A DNA stretch of 64,000 nt from Agelaius tricolor (Eukaryota > Chordata > Aves > Passeriformes > Icteridae). The notes below the pieces were generated by a model. That model had not been told where the DNA came from. It saw only the letters and a program-made list of their open reading frames with translations, and did not search any database. The position numbers were made by a program, and so were the translations under genes. This document shows positions 45,246-57,326 of this stretch, piece after piece (position 1 is the first letter of the stretch; the number at the start of each line of letters is the position of its first letter). The stretch lies in contig JALJCS010000009.1 in assembly GCA_023055355.1 (NCBI GenBank), positions 25,197,001-25,261,000 on the forward strand, given 5' to 3'.

Positions 45246-47220
45246 AAAATGGGAGAGTGGCTGGGGGTGGGGAGAATTAAAAAAAAAAAAAGGGATGAAG
45301 AGGAGCCTCATAGAGATTTAGGTTTCACACATCAGTGAATGAGCTTTGACGCTGGCTTGCCCAGCGCAGGAAGATGCTGCTTTATTCACTCACTGCCTTC
45401 TCCTGCATGAGGCGGAGCATTCAGGAGACTCCCCTCAGAGCCTGTTCCAGCTTCAGTACCCTTCTTTAGCTCAGCAGAGACAGGACCAGGCCACCAGAGC
45501 CCTTCAGCACACTCCCAGTTCAAGGCCTGCACAGGCCAGACAGGATGAGCAGAGTGAGCCCTCCTGGTCACTCCAGTCCCTGTCTCTTCCTGTGAAGAGC
45601 GTGCTAGGAAATTAGGCGGGAGAAGCAGCTGGGAGACATTTCAGAACTGCTCCAAGTCTGGCTGCTTGGTGAGGTGGGCAGAGCAGGGCTTGGGGCATGT
45701 TCCCAGGCTCAGGAGAGCTTCCAGTGCCTCTGACAGACTGGAGAAATTGAGGGTAGTACTTCCAGCCTTTCCCAACAGGAGGCACAGGAAAAAATGGTAT
45801 AATGGAGCTGGCTTTGTGAAAGGCTTTCATCTCCTCAGAAATTCTCCTTTCTGTGATTTCCATGCATGCCCACTTATCCCATTATCTGTGTCAGGAGGAA
45901 AACAGAATCATCAGCAGTCGTGATTTGTATCTCTTAAGATTTTCTTCTCCATGCTTAAGCGAAATCCCCTCTTAACCACTTCTTGTCCTTGCCTTCATAG
46001 GTTAAAGCGTTTCAGTTCATGGTTTTTCTTATATTCTTTCTTTACGTTAGAGTTCAATCCTGTTGCTGCCTCTTACAGCTGCTTTTCTTAGGCTCCCAGA
46101 TATGACCTAACATAGAGTCCAATAATACGGTATACTCAGACCTGGATCAATAAAGCTTTTAGGCGCCTAACTCCTCGCTTTGGTGCTTTACTCCTTCACA
46201 TCTTCCCTGTGGAGCTGTAAAATTCCCATTTTACAGAGTGGCACACTCAAGTAGGAGTTTGCTGATGCTAGCAGAGGAAACTGTGAAAGAGCTGCAAATA
46301 TCATTCAGCAGCTACTACGTCTGTTTTGAAAACCTTAAACTGTCTCCCTGTGTGTGTATGAGTTATTAATAATAACTGCATTGGGATCTGGCAGGACTTT
46401 CCTGTTATCCCATAGGTGTAGCTGTGATGCTTGCAACTCGAGCACAACTCTTTCCTGAAGAGGACCTGCTTCAGCAGGTCCTGCTGAGGAGAGTGATCCA
46501 TTACATCCAGTAGTTACTTCAAATACAAAATCTAGATCACATTGCTCTCATATTTTGGAGGTCTTCAAAGCTAAGTCAAGGTTTACAGCTCAGCCATAGT
46601 CTATTATGTCTGCTGTTGATGATGCCAGATGTCTCTCTGGCACTGGGAGTTTGGGCCAGCTGCCTGCTCTGCCTCTTTCCTCCTCTGAATAAAGCGTTGG
46701 GTCATAGCATTTGTTGTCACATCAAGCATATGGTGGGTGGCCTGAGCTGTACCAAACCTGTAAAGATAGGGTGGAAAGGTTGGATTCCTCAATTTATAGT
46801 GCTGCAGTGAGGTGCTTGCTTTGAAACATGCAAGTTAATAATAGGCAGGTATAAATACAATGTATAAAGTGATTACAGAATATGAATGTATTTGCAAAGA
46901 TGGGATCCAAATCCAAGGTGCCAGTAAGGCTTCTAGATCTACTCCTACTGGAAGGAGGCTTTGCTTATGAAACTGCTGCACTTGGGAACTGCAGCAAAAC
47001 ACCAGCTTAGCATTAATTCTCAGTAACCAATACCTTAGTAATAGAATTTTCCTTTCCTTCTTTTATTTTTCAAAAAACCTAACCTTGTGTTTAGAAGAGA
47101 TGAGGTCTTATCACTTCTTGCTTTTCTGTGTTTCTGGCATTGCCTATAGCAGAAGTGGCCTTAGTTGAAGTTGTGCTGTATGTGTGGAAAAGGGATGCCC
47201 CTCTGGCTGGAGGTAGAGCT
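45246..47220. other. No gene seen
   Basis: Non-coding. An A run at 45280-45291. A hairpin with nine perfect pairs and a four-base loop lies at 46461-46482 (AGGACCTGC, TTCA, GCAGGTCCT). CCCATTTTACAGAGTGGCACAC near 46228-46250 is reminiscent of a minus-strand MIR but too short to call. Frames of 83-89 codons at 45346-45923 have no domain. Confidence 0.5.
46461..46482. other. Nine-base perfect hairpin, four-base loop
   Basis: AGGACCTGC pairs with GCAGGTCCT around TTCA. The tight loop makes it a stable cruciform or RNA hairpin if transcribed, but this length is near chance expectation for 64 kb, and no T run or gene end follows. Confidence 0.6.
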
Positions 47221-47224
47221 TCTT

Positions 47225-47370
47225 CGATGGTGCTACCGTGCAATTATGCATTTCTTTTCTAATGAGATCGTTAGGAGTGCAATGCTTGTCGCTGATTAGA
47301 AGTTCCTAGAATAGAACTTGCTATTTTCTTCTAATTACATTATATAACAGTGTAATTCACAAGGATAGTA
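47225..47370. promoter_or_regulatory. Candidate conserved non-coding element
   Basis: CGATGGTGCTACCGTGC, CAATTATGCATTTC, CTAATGAGATCGTTAGG, TGTCGCTGATTAG and TCTAATTACATTATATAAC sit within 120 bases. Four or five CpGs are kept in AT-rich DNA, with four TAAT cores. Typical CNE composition. Confidence 0.4.
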
Positions 47371-47399
47371 GTTAAGACAAAGTATATGGATTTAGGAGA

Positions 47400-47522
47400 T
47401 TGGTTTCTGGTTCTGTTGTGATTATTATTTTTTTTTTAAAGACACTACTGCAACCTTTTTGTATGACATTTGGGTAAGTCGCTTAATATTCTCTGCAGCT
47501 GAGATCCTCAAAAAGTAAATAG
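47400..47522 (+). mobile_element. MIR-like ancient SINE fossil
   Basis: TATGACATTTGGGTAAGTCGCTTAATATTCTCTGCAGC corresponds phrase by phrase to the most conserved MIR section (tgtgaccttgggcaagtcacttaacctctctgtgcctc), and CCTCAAAAAGTAAAT to cctcatctgtaaaat. The left half includes a T run and is uncertain. Confidence 0.6.
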
Positions 47523-48044
47523 ACACGTAGATCATTAAGTATCTAATTATCTTAGAGGATATGGACTTCTGCTCCCTAGATGCCAAACGGGGGGATAACT
47601 TCAGAGATGCATGTAAAGCCCTTTCGGATACCACAGTAAATATTAGAAAAGCCAGTAAATAGTAGTGTGTGTATTATAAATCTTTTTTACTGAAACTCAG
47701 CCTGTTGCATTAATATTGGTTGTTCATGAAAATTAAGTTTGATATAGTTCAAAAAGAGACAGCTCTAAGTTACAATCAAGTCATCAGCATGTGGAGTGTA
47801 GGGGATGCAAAGACTGCATAAAATGGGTGAAGCTGGGAACAAGTTTGCACCTTTTTTTGCTTTAGCTGGAAATTTCCTATCAAAGCCTATACATTTGAAG
47901 AACTTGGGCCATTATCATAATTTTCTAAGGAAGCAGATAAGATAGGGGGAAGTAGACTGTGAAAGATAAAAATAAATGTGAAAAAAATGAAAACAAGTAG
48001 ATAAAAAATAAGAAAATAGAAGAGAAACAGTATGAGCTAGGAAG

Positions 48045-48094
48045 CACTGATTTTTAAAATATGTATATATTTTATATATATATATAAATCAGTG
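48045..48094. other. AT-rich imperfect hairpin around an AT repeat
   Basis: CACTGATTT (48045-48053) pairs perfectly with AAATCAGTG (48086-48094). The interior is alternating A/T that can pair further, giving a roughly 50-base stem-loop. It may be an AT microsatellite grown between palindromic arms. A pre-miRNA is conceivable but the stem is nearly all A-T and unconvincing. Confidence 0.55.
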
Positions 48095-50758
48095 TTCTAT
48101 TTCTCTTTGTTCATCTATTTTTACACATATACAAAAAGAACACTGGAAAATCTTCTGACACTAGCTGAGGTATTTGTTACAATGGAAAATGTGCCCAGTT
48201 TGTATGATAACATCAAGGTCATTTGTTAATTATGTGGCTTTATCAAAAATCTTGTTGAAAGTACTGACTTTCCAATGACATCCAGCTTAACTTGTATCCT
48301 TCTGAAGAGGAAATCATAGCAGACAGTCTAAAGCCTTTGGACAAAACTGTATTGCATATTTAGGAGGTAATGCTTTTCAAGCAGAGCTGCTCTGCTTTAA
48401 CCTTGAACATGAAGAAAGCCAGTAGAATTTACTTTCACCTGCTCTAGTAAGTAAACAATAAGATTAGAACCAATAGTAATAGCAGAAACAAGTGATTGGG
48501 GGTATGGGGCTCCATGGGACCTCTTTGGGTCATCAAATCCAGTCCTCTGGTATTACTGGCAGTTATGTTGTAACCTTTTTCATAAACCTTGAGGACACAG
48601 AGGAATGTTTGCACACCCTTATAAAAACACTCTCTGTTCTAAAGGGTTTAACATCTAAACCTGCCCTGTTGCAAAGAGACTGATGACACCAAGAGAAGCC
48701 CAGGGGGCAGAGAGGACAGAGGTCATGATAGGCAGGTCTGCATAGCTGTGGCAGTTGTGAGATGGAGCAAGTTACATGCTAGCAACTCTATTCCTAACTT
48801 AAAGACTATGTCTCAGATGGCAGATTCCAGAGTACAGGTTTTTACAAATTAAATAGAAGGACAATATGGTGACAATGTGATCTAGGGATTTGTATGGATA
48901 GACAGGACTGGTGAAAAACATCTTGGATTGATAATGTATCATGCATTGTTCTTCCAGAGCAAAGTTACGGGACCAAAGTTGCATAGTACCTCTTAATTTC
49001 TAGGCTCTTTCTGGTGTAGGACATCAGGGTACTGAATTGTATTTGAACATTTCTAAGATATTTTCTTGCCTACTAGCTGTCCACTATGGGTTCTTAGCTA
49101 CCTCAGATGCCAGCTAACAACTCACTGTACTCAGTCCTGCTTTGGCTGTGGTTTTGCCTCAGTGGAAGCAGATCAGACCCACAATGTGTGTTCAGTCTCC
49201 AGCCTGGATCATGTACCAGGATGAATGTCTTAAACATTGCTTAATACAGTCTATGGAAGAATTTAATCCAGGGAGTCTTAATTTCTCTTGCTTGAAGCCC
49301 TGACCCTCAGGGCTCAATTGTTGTGCTGTACTTTCATTTCACTAAGTTATTCCTTACTGAAGAGCTTTCCTCTTCTTGACTGGCCTAACCTACACCCTAA
49401 ACCTATACCTAACAGCCTTCAAAGGGTGTTAAATAATTAAATAAATGCCCAGCAACACTTGTACCCAGCTATTGTTCTTAAGCACTAAATCACTTGCACA
49501 TTAATCGAAACTTCCTCTTCCTTCTCTTTCTTCTCTTTTCACTCCAACCCCCAACAAGGTATTTGCCTTAATTTGCTTTCATGGGTCTTTTTTTCTCTGC
49601 CTTTCCTTTCACTTCAGGCATTCTCAGAGGGCACCTAAAGTTCTTTGGCTATGCAGTTTTGAAATGTGCAATTTGGCAGCAGCATGAGCCTAGGATTGAA
49701 TTAAATTAACTTGAGGCACTCTGAATTTTTTTTATTAAATTACTTCTTTCAAAGTTACTACAGAACATTCCACTTATTAATTTTTTTTTTATTATTAATG
49801 AAAGGAAGAAAGGGGAAAAAAAGACATAAAACTCAGGAAAAGTCTGGAGTCAGGACTTGTTTAGTTTTTAGGGTTTTACTCTTGCAGACTTCTCTGTGGT
49901 TTTATAACAAGCTTCTTCATTTAGAAGGGTTATAGAGCCTCACAGATCTCCTTCTTCACTTTTGGCATGTATTTAATAGCACACTAGTTTAATATGTGTA
50001 AGAACAGCCAAAGCTTATTTGAGCATCACTATCATCTGTTAAGGATGACAGTGATCCTTCAAATTCATGTGCTTGATTGTCATGGGAAGTACATACACCA
50101 GTCAGGCAGGCATTTGTATTGTGAAAGAACTCAGAGGCACTGTGAGACAAGACAGACCACAGCAAGAGTCTAGTATTTTGTGCCAGTGCCAACATTCCTA
50201 AAAAGGACTAAAGAGGCAGATCATAAGTGTTGGGGAAGAGAGTTTTGGTTGTGATGATGCCAGTCAGTCTGCGGTTGAAACCCATAGCAATGGTCAGCAC
50301 CTGAGTGGTGGTGATGGTGGAAAAAGCTGGGATTTGGTAGTTATTTCTTGGTAGTTGTTCACTTCTGGCTGTGGATGATCTAAGGAGATGTTTTTTTTTC
50401 AAAGTGGTTTTGTAGCTTATCACTACTCAGTATGATTTTGATCTTGGATCTTTGTTGGCCTTCTTTATTCCGGAAGGGAATTCAGCTGTGCAGTGGTGCT
50501 GCCTTCTCCTTATTGCCTTGTCAGAAAGGTGTCTAGATCCCACATGTGCGTTACATTTTAAAACAAAGCTGTTATTATCTTTAACAACCTCCTTAAGGCT
50601 GACGATCTAAGGACTCAGCTCTATCATGAGACATGTTGTGATGTTGTAATGTTTTATGTGTGATGGCATCAACATTCTCAGGGTCATGGAGATGGTCTTG
50701 TCCTAATTAAAATTGGACACTAGCTTTGTCTTGTGGCCAGGGAGAAGGTAGAAATTGC

Positions 50759-50802
50759 CCTGACTTACAAGCACCTGACTTACAAGAAAAAGGTGCTTGT
50801 AA
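50759..50802. other. 12-base perfect hairpin overlapping a tandem duplication
   Basis: TTACAAGCACCT (50765-50776) and AGGTGCTTGTAA (50791-50802) are perfect complements around a 14-base loop. CCTGACTTACAAG occurs at 50759-50771 and again at 50774-50786, so the loop is a copy of the left flank. This is best explained by slippage near a palindrome. Confidence 0.75.
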
Positions 50803-51328
50803 TGGCATTTCCTCTAGAAGCTGTTGGGACAGAAAGAGAATGCAATGATTTTGTGCTGCAGCAGTGAAAGCACCAGAGATTGCAACAGCTCTGTGTGACA
50901 GCTGGTCTTTTGAAATGTGAGAGGAGATCCCTTTCCCTGGAGATGAATGTGTCCCTTCAGAGAAAGGAGAGATGGAATGGGCCCACCTTTGGCTCTCCTG
51001 AAGCCATAATGAACTGAGGGCTCGTGAGTGAGAAGCACCCTGTGCCTGCACTGCTAGCCATGGCCAGAAGCAAGATGTGGGTGCTGCTGGCTGTATGATG
51101 GCAGCACTGTGCCACCCAGCCATGTGCCACCCATCTGCAGGGGCTCATGCACCTGTGCAGCTCTGTCTGAAGGGAAGGGATATCGACCCCTCTACTGAAT
51201 AAGATGGGAACTACTGGTGAAAAACTTTCTCACAGTGATGGCTTTAGCCATGGGGAGCTGCTGAGGGAAAAGGCTGTGCTGTAAACAGCTAAGGAAATAA
51301 AAAGGAAAGAAGGTTAGGAATTAATGAC

Positions 51329-51372
51329 CTTTTCCCTTTCTTTTTTTCTCTCTCTCTCTTTCTGTCTCTTCC
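51329..51372. repeat. Polypyrimidine tract
   Basis: C/T-only apart from two G, including (CT)n. The minus-strand frame across it is Lys/Arg/Glu low complexity. Confidence 0.85.
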
Positions 51373-51740
51373 ATTCTGCTCCTCCCCTTCTTTCACATAT
51401 TTCCTCACAACCCTTTTGGAAGCCAACCTCTGTGCCATTGGCTTTCCAATTAAAAAGTTCTCATCAGCTTGATTTGCTATTCTTTCCATGTGCCCCTAAT
51501 CCTTTCTCCTGAAGTAAATCAAAGCCTGAAATACATAAATGTGAGTTGCCAAAAATGGATTTAGATGCTTGTATCTCAAATCCTATCTCTTTGTATCAAT
51601 ATATGGTATTGTTTCTCACCAAGAAATGCCATTTTCCATAGGAGTTAGTAAATCAGAGAAATGTGACTATGGTTGTCGTTAAAGAGAAAATAACAAATGG
51701 ACCCATTTCAGCTCCTGTTTTCCTTGGAAGTAGAAGGACA

Positions 51741-51742
<2 letters not shown>

Positions 51743-51783
<41 letters not shown>

Positions 51784-51786
51784 AAG
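51743..51786. repeat. Compound (TG)n(AG)n microsatellite
   Basis: Eleven TG units pass directly into about nine AG units, ending in AAAGG. Likely polymorphic. Confidence 0.95.
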
Positions 51787-52869
51787 GAGACTGACTGGCT
51801 AGAAAACACGTTCCTGGTTTGTTTACTATAATTGATGAGGAACAGTTTGACCTGGAGAATCAATCTTGTGTCTTACTCCTGATAACTCCAAAGGACAGGA
51901 GAAATCAGAAATAAGCCACTGAAGGAGATGAAGGAAGGAACAAACAAGGGGCAAGAGCAAGAGAGGCAGGAGAGGAACAAGCATGCAGATTATCCCAGGT
52001 CACTGCATTTCTAGAAAGATGCAGCAGGGCAAAACTGGATTTCCAAGAACACAGTGTGACAATTGACCATGGGACTTTACTTGAAGCCTGTTTCAGAAAC
52101 CAAATGGATATCATTAACCAGAACTTGTGGGTTTTTTTGTCCTTTCTAATTTTTCACTTCATACTTGAGTATTAGGAATTGGCAAATGTTTTAATTGTGT
52201 TGGGTTTTTGTTGTGTATTTCTTCTAGTACAGATACACTGGTGAGGGTATTATTTTTCTATATCTTTCCTTTTTTATTAGCCCAATATTTTCAAAACTGC
52301 CTGCCTAGCTATGATGGTTTCTACAAGGAAGAGAACAACATGGTCAGAACCCTACAGATGGTGGAAAAATCAATATAATCTTGGTGTTGAGGACAGCTAT
52401 TGTCTTGAGAACAGCCATCCCCCACAGAATTTTGTAACTGAATTTTAAATTCAGAAATATTTCCCTACTGTGCTAAGTGTGGACAGTATGAATGCTGTCC
52501 CCAGGTGTGGCACCACAATGTGCTGGAACAGAAAAGCACACTGCACCTGTCCAGTAGCCATCGGGGGGATTCCAGTGCCTCTCCTCAATTTTGCAGAGAC
52601 AGGCATGTAGAAACTTATGCAGAGGACAAAATGGGGAACATTAGGAAAAAAGATATAAGGTCTTTTGTGAGGTAATGGTCACTCTTTCTTTCTCAAACAT
52701 ATCATGCCTAAGTCATGTTTTCGTAGCAGTATTATCTTGATAACAAACATCCCAAACTGCTCTTGTTCTGTGTGATGTCACTTGAAATCCCTCTTGTGTT
52801 ATATACTTGCATGAGCACACAAGTCTTCTACAAAATTTGGTCTTGAGATCCTCATCAGCTGAGCACCAT

Positions 52870-52881
52870 CCCCCCCCCCCC
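52870..52881. repeat. Poly-C homopolymer
   Basis: Twelve consecutive C followed by GCC. Rare length for a C run in a bird genome; a place where sequencing length errors are likely. Confidence 0.9.
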
Positions 52882-53269
52882 GCCTCTGTGGATTACGTGT
52901 GCCTCATGTAAGAAACACTCCTGTATGACTTTTCTAGGTGAAGGATTAATTTTTGCCTTGCTGTGTCCACAGGTTCAAACAGACTGCTAAATGTGCTGTG
53001 GCTGCATCCCTAATGGAGTCTCTGTTAGATCAGGAGGCAGAGTTAGTTTCTTCAAATGAAGTGAAATAGATTTGGGTTGGTACAAAGATTGATTGAGTAG
53101 GGGAAGTTGAGAAACGCTGGTGGAATATATTTACGAAGGTTTCCAGGAAACGGTAAAGAACAAAACAAAATCTACTTGAAGTAATATTTTGGAATGAGTC
53201 CTAGGAAAGGCAGGCTTGTGGGCAGAGTGCAGGGGAAGAAGTCAAAGATGTATAATGAAACATGCATTT

Positions 53270-53480
53270 GTTCCGTATTGAGGTTTTTTACTTTGTCGCT
53301 TCAGTATCCCTTCTGGAACATGCTGTGCGGGAATATGCTGTTGCTTTCTGCTAATTAAAACATCTGGCACTAGTTTATAGAACTCTGGCCTTTAAAATAG
53401 TGGAAAGCAGGGTAATGCATTTAATCTTGAATAGCTTGATTTGTTATCTGGTTTGAGAGCAGGAGCCTCTGCCCAGATGA
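53270..53480. promoter_or_regulatory. Candidate conserved non-coding element
   Basis: GTTCCGTATTGAGG, TTTGTCGCTTCAG, GTGCGGGAATATGC, TGCTAATTAAAACATC and TAATGCATTTAATCTTG with three retained CpGs. The TGCTAATTAAAA and GCATTTAATC words are homeodomain and POU-like. Call based on composition. Confidence 0.35.
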
Positions 53481-53624
53481 CTTGCTGACTGCATTGACTC
53501 AAAAAAGAGATGGGCAAAAATGTTTCACATGTAAAGAGATAATCAGGGACAGTGTACTAAAATCCTGATCTTGGATGAAAAAAAAATAAAAATGGAAATT
53601 TTTTTTTCAAATCTCTTTGCTATT

Positions 53625-54070
53625 CAGCAGAGTTGAGGTTTTATTTATTCTTGCTAATTTAAGCAACCTTCAGTCTGGTCGATAGAATGGGTTACCTTCA
53701 AAAGCAGGGTGCTGTAGGAAGTGGAGTGTGTTTCCTCTGGATCGATGTTGAATTAATAATCCAGCATAGTGTAAGATGGTGCTGTAGCTGTGCTTTAAGC
53801 ACAGTTTTTTCTAGTGAGAAATTAAGCCAGGTGGGGAGTGGTTCTTAGTGAGCCACTCCTGAACTTCTGCCCCACCTTAATAATAAGCTGAGTCTGGAGC
53901 AAAACCTTCCCCAGAGGAGGTGTGTTGTGGTGAGTGTCAGCTGAGGAACTGAAGGGGCATTTATCTCCATAGTGGCAGCATTTGACTCTTTGTGGTTTCC
54001 ACAAATCTCCTTTAAAGGCATTGATCGCCCCTGTCGGCAGGATTAGTGGAAGCGGTCATGCAGAACATGT
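53625..54070. promoter_or_regulatory. Possible conserved region
   Basis: Two motif-rich parts: 53640-53800 (GGTCGATAG, GGATCGATGTTGAATTAATAATCC) and 54010-54060 (GGCATTGATCGCCCCTGTCGGC, AAGCGGTC). CpGs survive in both. The middle part (53820-54000) is unremarkable. Low certainty. Confidence 0.3.
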
Positions 54071-54820
54071 TTGTAAAAATGTTTTTTAAAAATTCTTCTT
54101 AAATGTACCAAATCTTGTAAGGGATCTAACTATGCTAGGGAAAGGGAAAGGTCAGCTTTAGAGAACAAGGCATGGCTTTCTTTTCAGCTGCTTTATCAGA
54201 GTAGAGCTCTGATTTTTATTAAAGGAGGGACTTGCACAGGGACTGCATCCAGGCATGTTCTGTGTAAAGCAAACAAGCTTTGCCCATCTAGACAAGTCTG
54301 CCAGTGCCCCCCATCTGCCCTGCAGCCCTCCTGGTATTTCAGTTCAGAGCTCCCCAGACACAGCTCTGTCAATGCCCCCAGCTTTTGACCAGCAATGCTC
54401 CTCCTGCCTCTTCTCTATTCCAGTGCTGGTGTCAAACCCCACCTCGAGTCTGACCTTTTGAGCTTCAAAGCAGGAGGTAGATTTAGTTTAAAACTTAAAA
54501 TGCTTTCTGCATTGCGCCTGTATGTGTATTATAGAACCCAGCAGGAAAACAGACCTTTCGCCTGGATGGCTAGAGCTAAGTAAAGTTGACCTTAATACAG
54601 AACTGAGCCAGATATCCCAAATTTAGTTCAACATGGATGCTCCCAGAGTGCCCTATAAGACTGGCTTCCAGTACTGAGGGGAAATCTCCTCAGAGATTAT
54701 AAGGACCTGCAGACTATGTCCAAAACACATAATGCCACGTCATAGGAAAAGATCTGGCTCCAGATGAGTTGCTATATCCACATGGAAGAGTGCGGTTCTG
54801 ATCTTAAATCCTACAAGTGA

Positions 54821-54912
54821 AAAAGAGGGAAAAAAAGAAACAACAACAAACAAAATGCAAAACCAAACAAAAAACCCCAACAAAACAAAAACCAACCCAC
54901 CACCCCCAAAAT
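54821..54912. repeat. A/C-rich low-complexity tract
   Basis: AAC, AAAC, CCAAAC and CCC words over about 90 bases. Its reverse complement is a T/G tract of the same sort as 37170-37337, so this class occurs in both orientations here. Confidence 0.85.
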
Positions 54913-55106
54913 TGCTAACAAGGGGACTGTTGCTAATGCAGCTTTGCTCATAACTAGTTTACAGACCTGTCCAAAATATGTGTTGTGTTTTTACACCCTG
55001 GCCATCAAAGTGTATGCAGGTTTACAGGAAGAATTAACATGGAGAAGTGGTAATGGTTTTGTGCAGAGTGTTGCCATGTCCTCATGTTCTTCCTGTAGGG
55101 CAAATG

Positions 55107-55120
55107 CCAATAGGTGGCAG
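55107..55120 (+). promoter_or_regulatory. CTCF-like motif
   Basis: CCAATAGGTGGCAG agrees with the CTCF core (CCASYAGRKGGCRS) at 13 of 14 positions by eye. Single motif matches are common by chance, so occupancy is uncertain. Confidence 0.3.
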
Positions 55121-57309
55121 TGATAAACCTCACTCCCCCTTGCTGTAAATGGTGTCAGTAAAGGGAGGGACAGGGACAAAGATATTAGATAAGGGAAAAG
55201 GGTGGTGCAGACAGGTGCTGTGATGGGAGATTAATTATCTGCCTTCAGTGTCACACGACATGTTAGTTAGAGCAGAGACCCCGGGGGCCATGGAGGGATG
55301 TTTGCTTTTTGCAAGCCGCATCCCTTGTAAATAGCAGTGCTGGCTCCAACTGCTGCCCTGCATAACACCAGGATAATTCTGTTTGTCATTTTTAGACAGT
55401 CCTCCTCTGCCTTGTCCTTTGGGCTGCTAAAAAGTAGTGATGTGTCTGGGCCCACTGGGGAAATGGCTGTTGCAGGGATGTGAGGGCAGCAGATGTGCTG
55501 CAAGAATCAGGGCAACAATATGGTGGGAGTACTGGAAACAGAACACATGCAGCTGCTTGGGATGGCCTGCCATGGTCCCTCTGTGCCATATGTGTGCCTT
55601 TTCCCCCTCTCTTTGCCCTTTTCCTTGCAAAATGAATGCTTGTTACTCATTACTTTGAAGATCAATGGAGTTCAAATCCTTGTGGGCATATTGTAGTTTT
55701 CCCATGCTGGCTCCCAGCAGGGTCAACTGGCCCAGCTTAAGCACCATGCTGCTGGGGACAGACTGCTGCCCATTGCTGAGTTAGCTCCTTTACAGCTGAG
55801 CTGAGTGTGTCTGCACTCAGTGTGGCACTGATCTTTGTGTGGCAGTGCTGCTGCTGCCCTGCATTGGCTGCTACCAGAAAGTGTGTTTATGTGTGACAGC
55901 AGGGACAGAAATCAGATGTCCACTGTTCTCTCCTGCCTTTTTGGCCAGGCACTCTGGCAATTCTCACTTAGAAGCTTCCAAGGACTTAGACCCTCTCTGC
56001 TCCAAGGAACACACCATGGTTTTTACTTTCTGCAGTGGGTTTTCCATGTTTTTTGTCACGTATCAAGTGCAGGATGACCCTTCTGGGAATACTTGGAGCT
56101 CCAGTTGCTGGGCTATGGTGGAATATAATGTGTTTTTCTAATTGACATGGCAGACTTCAACTATAGGAACAGGTGTGTCTAGGGCTGTTTATTTAGTCCT
56201 AATCATTGCACAGTTAAGGAGTAGAACTTCATTTTTTGTGTGGATGGATCTGCCCTAGCACCTGTGAGTTCCTGTAGGGTGGATCTCCCATTTGTGCCAG
56301 TTTGCACTGACTTCAGTCTGGCAGAACAGGATCAGCTATCCTTACACTCAGTGCTCCTAGTGATTTAAATGTGCTCAATGGGATATGGCTGAGGGCCACA
56401 AACCTTCCTTCACACAGAGACCACCACACAGTGGTCAGATGCAAATGGTAATGATTTTAATGTGCCACAAGAATGCACGGGAGTCAAACTCATAATCTGA
56501 TGGCAAAGGTTTTGTAAGGTTATGTCTTTTTAGCAATTACTTTTATAGCTCTATCTAAGCAGTTCTCAGTCTGCAACACTGTGAGGCTCATCCAAACCCC
56601 TTCTGCAAAGCCAAGTCCCAGCCTTTTGATCTCACAACATAAAAAAGCCCCTCAATGCAGTTTTGGTTTCTGTGAGCTGTGTCCAAGTGGGAGGTTGCAC
56701 TTCTGTTTTTGAGACCAAGTGGACCAGGAACATATTCCTGCTTGCAGCAGACAGATGTTCTCACCATGCCATCCATCCTGAAAAAGATCTCCACTGCATT
56801 CTTGTCCATCTGCTAACTCTGCAAACCCAGCCAGTGGCCTTAATCCACCAAATAATTAGTTCTCTTTTTGGATAATGTTTCTTCCACCTGAGGCTTTTAG
56901 GACCAACTACATTTCTTTAATGATTTTTAAACTGCTGGTTTTGCACCCTTTCCAAGAGTCCCCTGAAAGAGCAGCACTCCTGCAGAGAAGGAGAGAAAGC
57001 TCCAAGGAGGCGCAATACTGGCATTTTACACACACTCCATGCCCTCTGCCAAAGGGAAAATATGAGTCTGTTAGCTAGAAATCCATGAGAAACAGAAACA
57101 TCCCATCATTGGCAGCAAAAATTCTGCTAAGCATCTGCACAGTAGAGCTAAAATAAAGGTTTTCAGCAGGGCTTTCTATATCTTTCTACAACTCTCTGTA
57201 TCTGCCTTATTTCCTATTACCTCAATTTTCTACAGCTTGCCTTCCTTACTACTCTTTCCTCTCCTTCTAATCTCTCTTCTGATTTTTCTCGTTATATCCC
57301 ATCTGCTTT

Positions 57310-57326
57310 TAAATAAATAAATAAAT
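57310..57326. repeat. (AAAT)n microsatellite
   Basis: Four AAAT-type units in tandem. Confidence 0.85.

Larger units (their letters stand above)
47525..53265. other. No gene seen
   Basis: The longest quiet stretch. Structures: AT-rich hairpin 48045-48094, hairpin with tandem repeat 50759-50802, pyrimidine tract 51329-51372, TG/AG compound microsatellite 51743-51786, poly-C 52870-52881. The minus-strand frame of 138 codons at 50707-51123 has no domain. I see no repeat family in 52300-52700. Confidence 0.5.

Noticed and set aside
46222..46260. Minus-strand MIR fragment
   Set aside because: Only one short phrase (CCCATTTTACAGA) fits; too little to call.
46461..46482. Transcription terminator
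   Set aside because: Eukaryotic context, no T run after the hairpin and no gene before it.
48045..48094. MicroRNA precursor
   Set aside because: The stem is nearly all A-T around a dinucleotide repeat and the arms lack a plausible 22-base duplex.
50707..51123. Minus-strand open frame of 138 codons
   Set aside because: No domain, and it contains the slippage hairpin.
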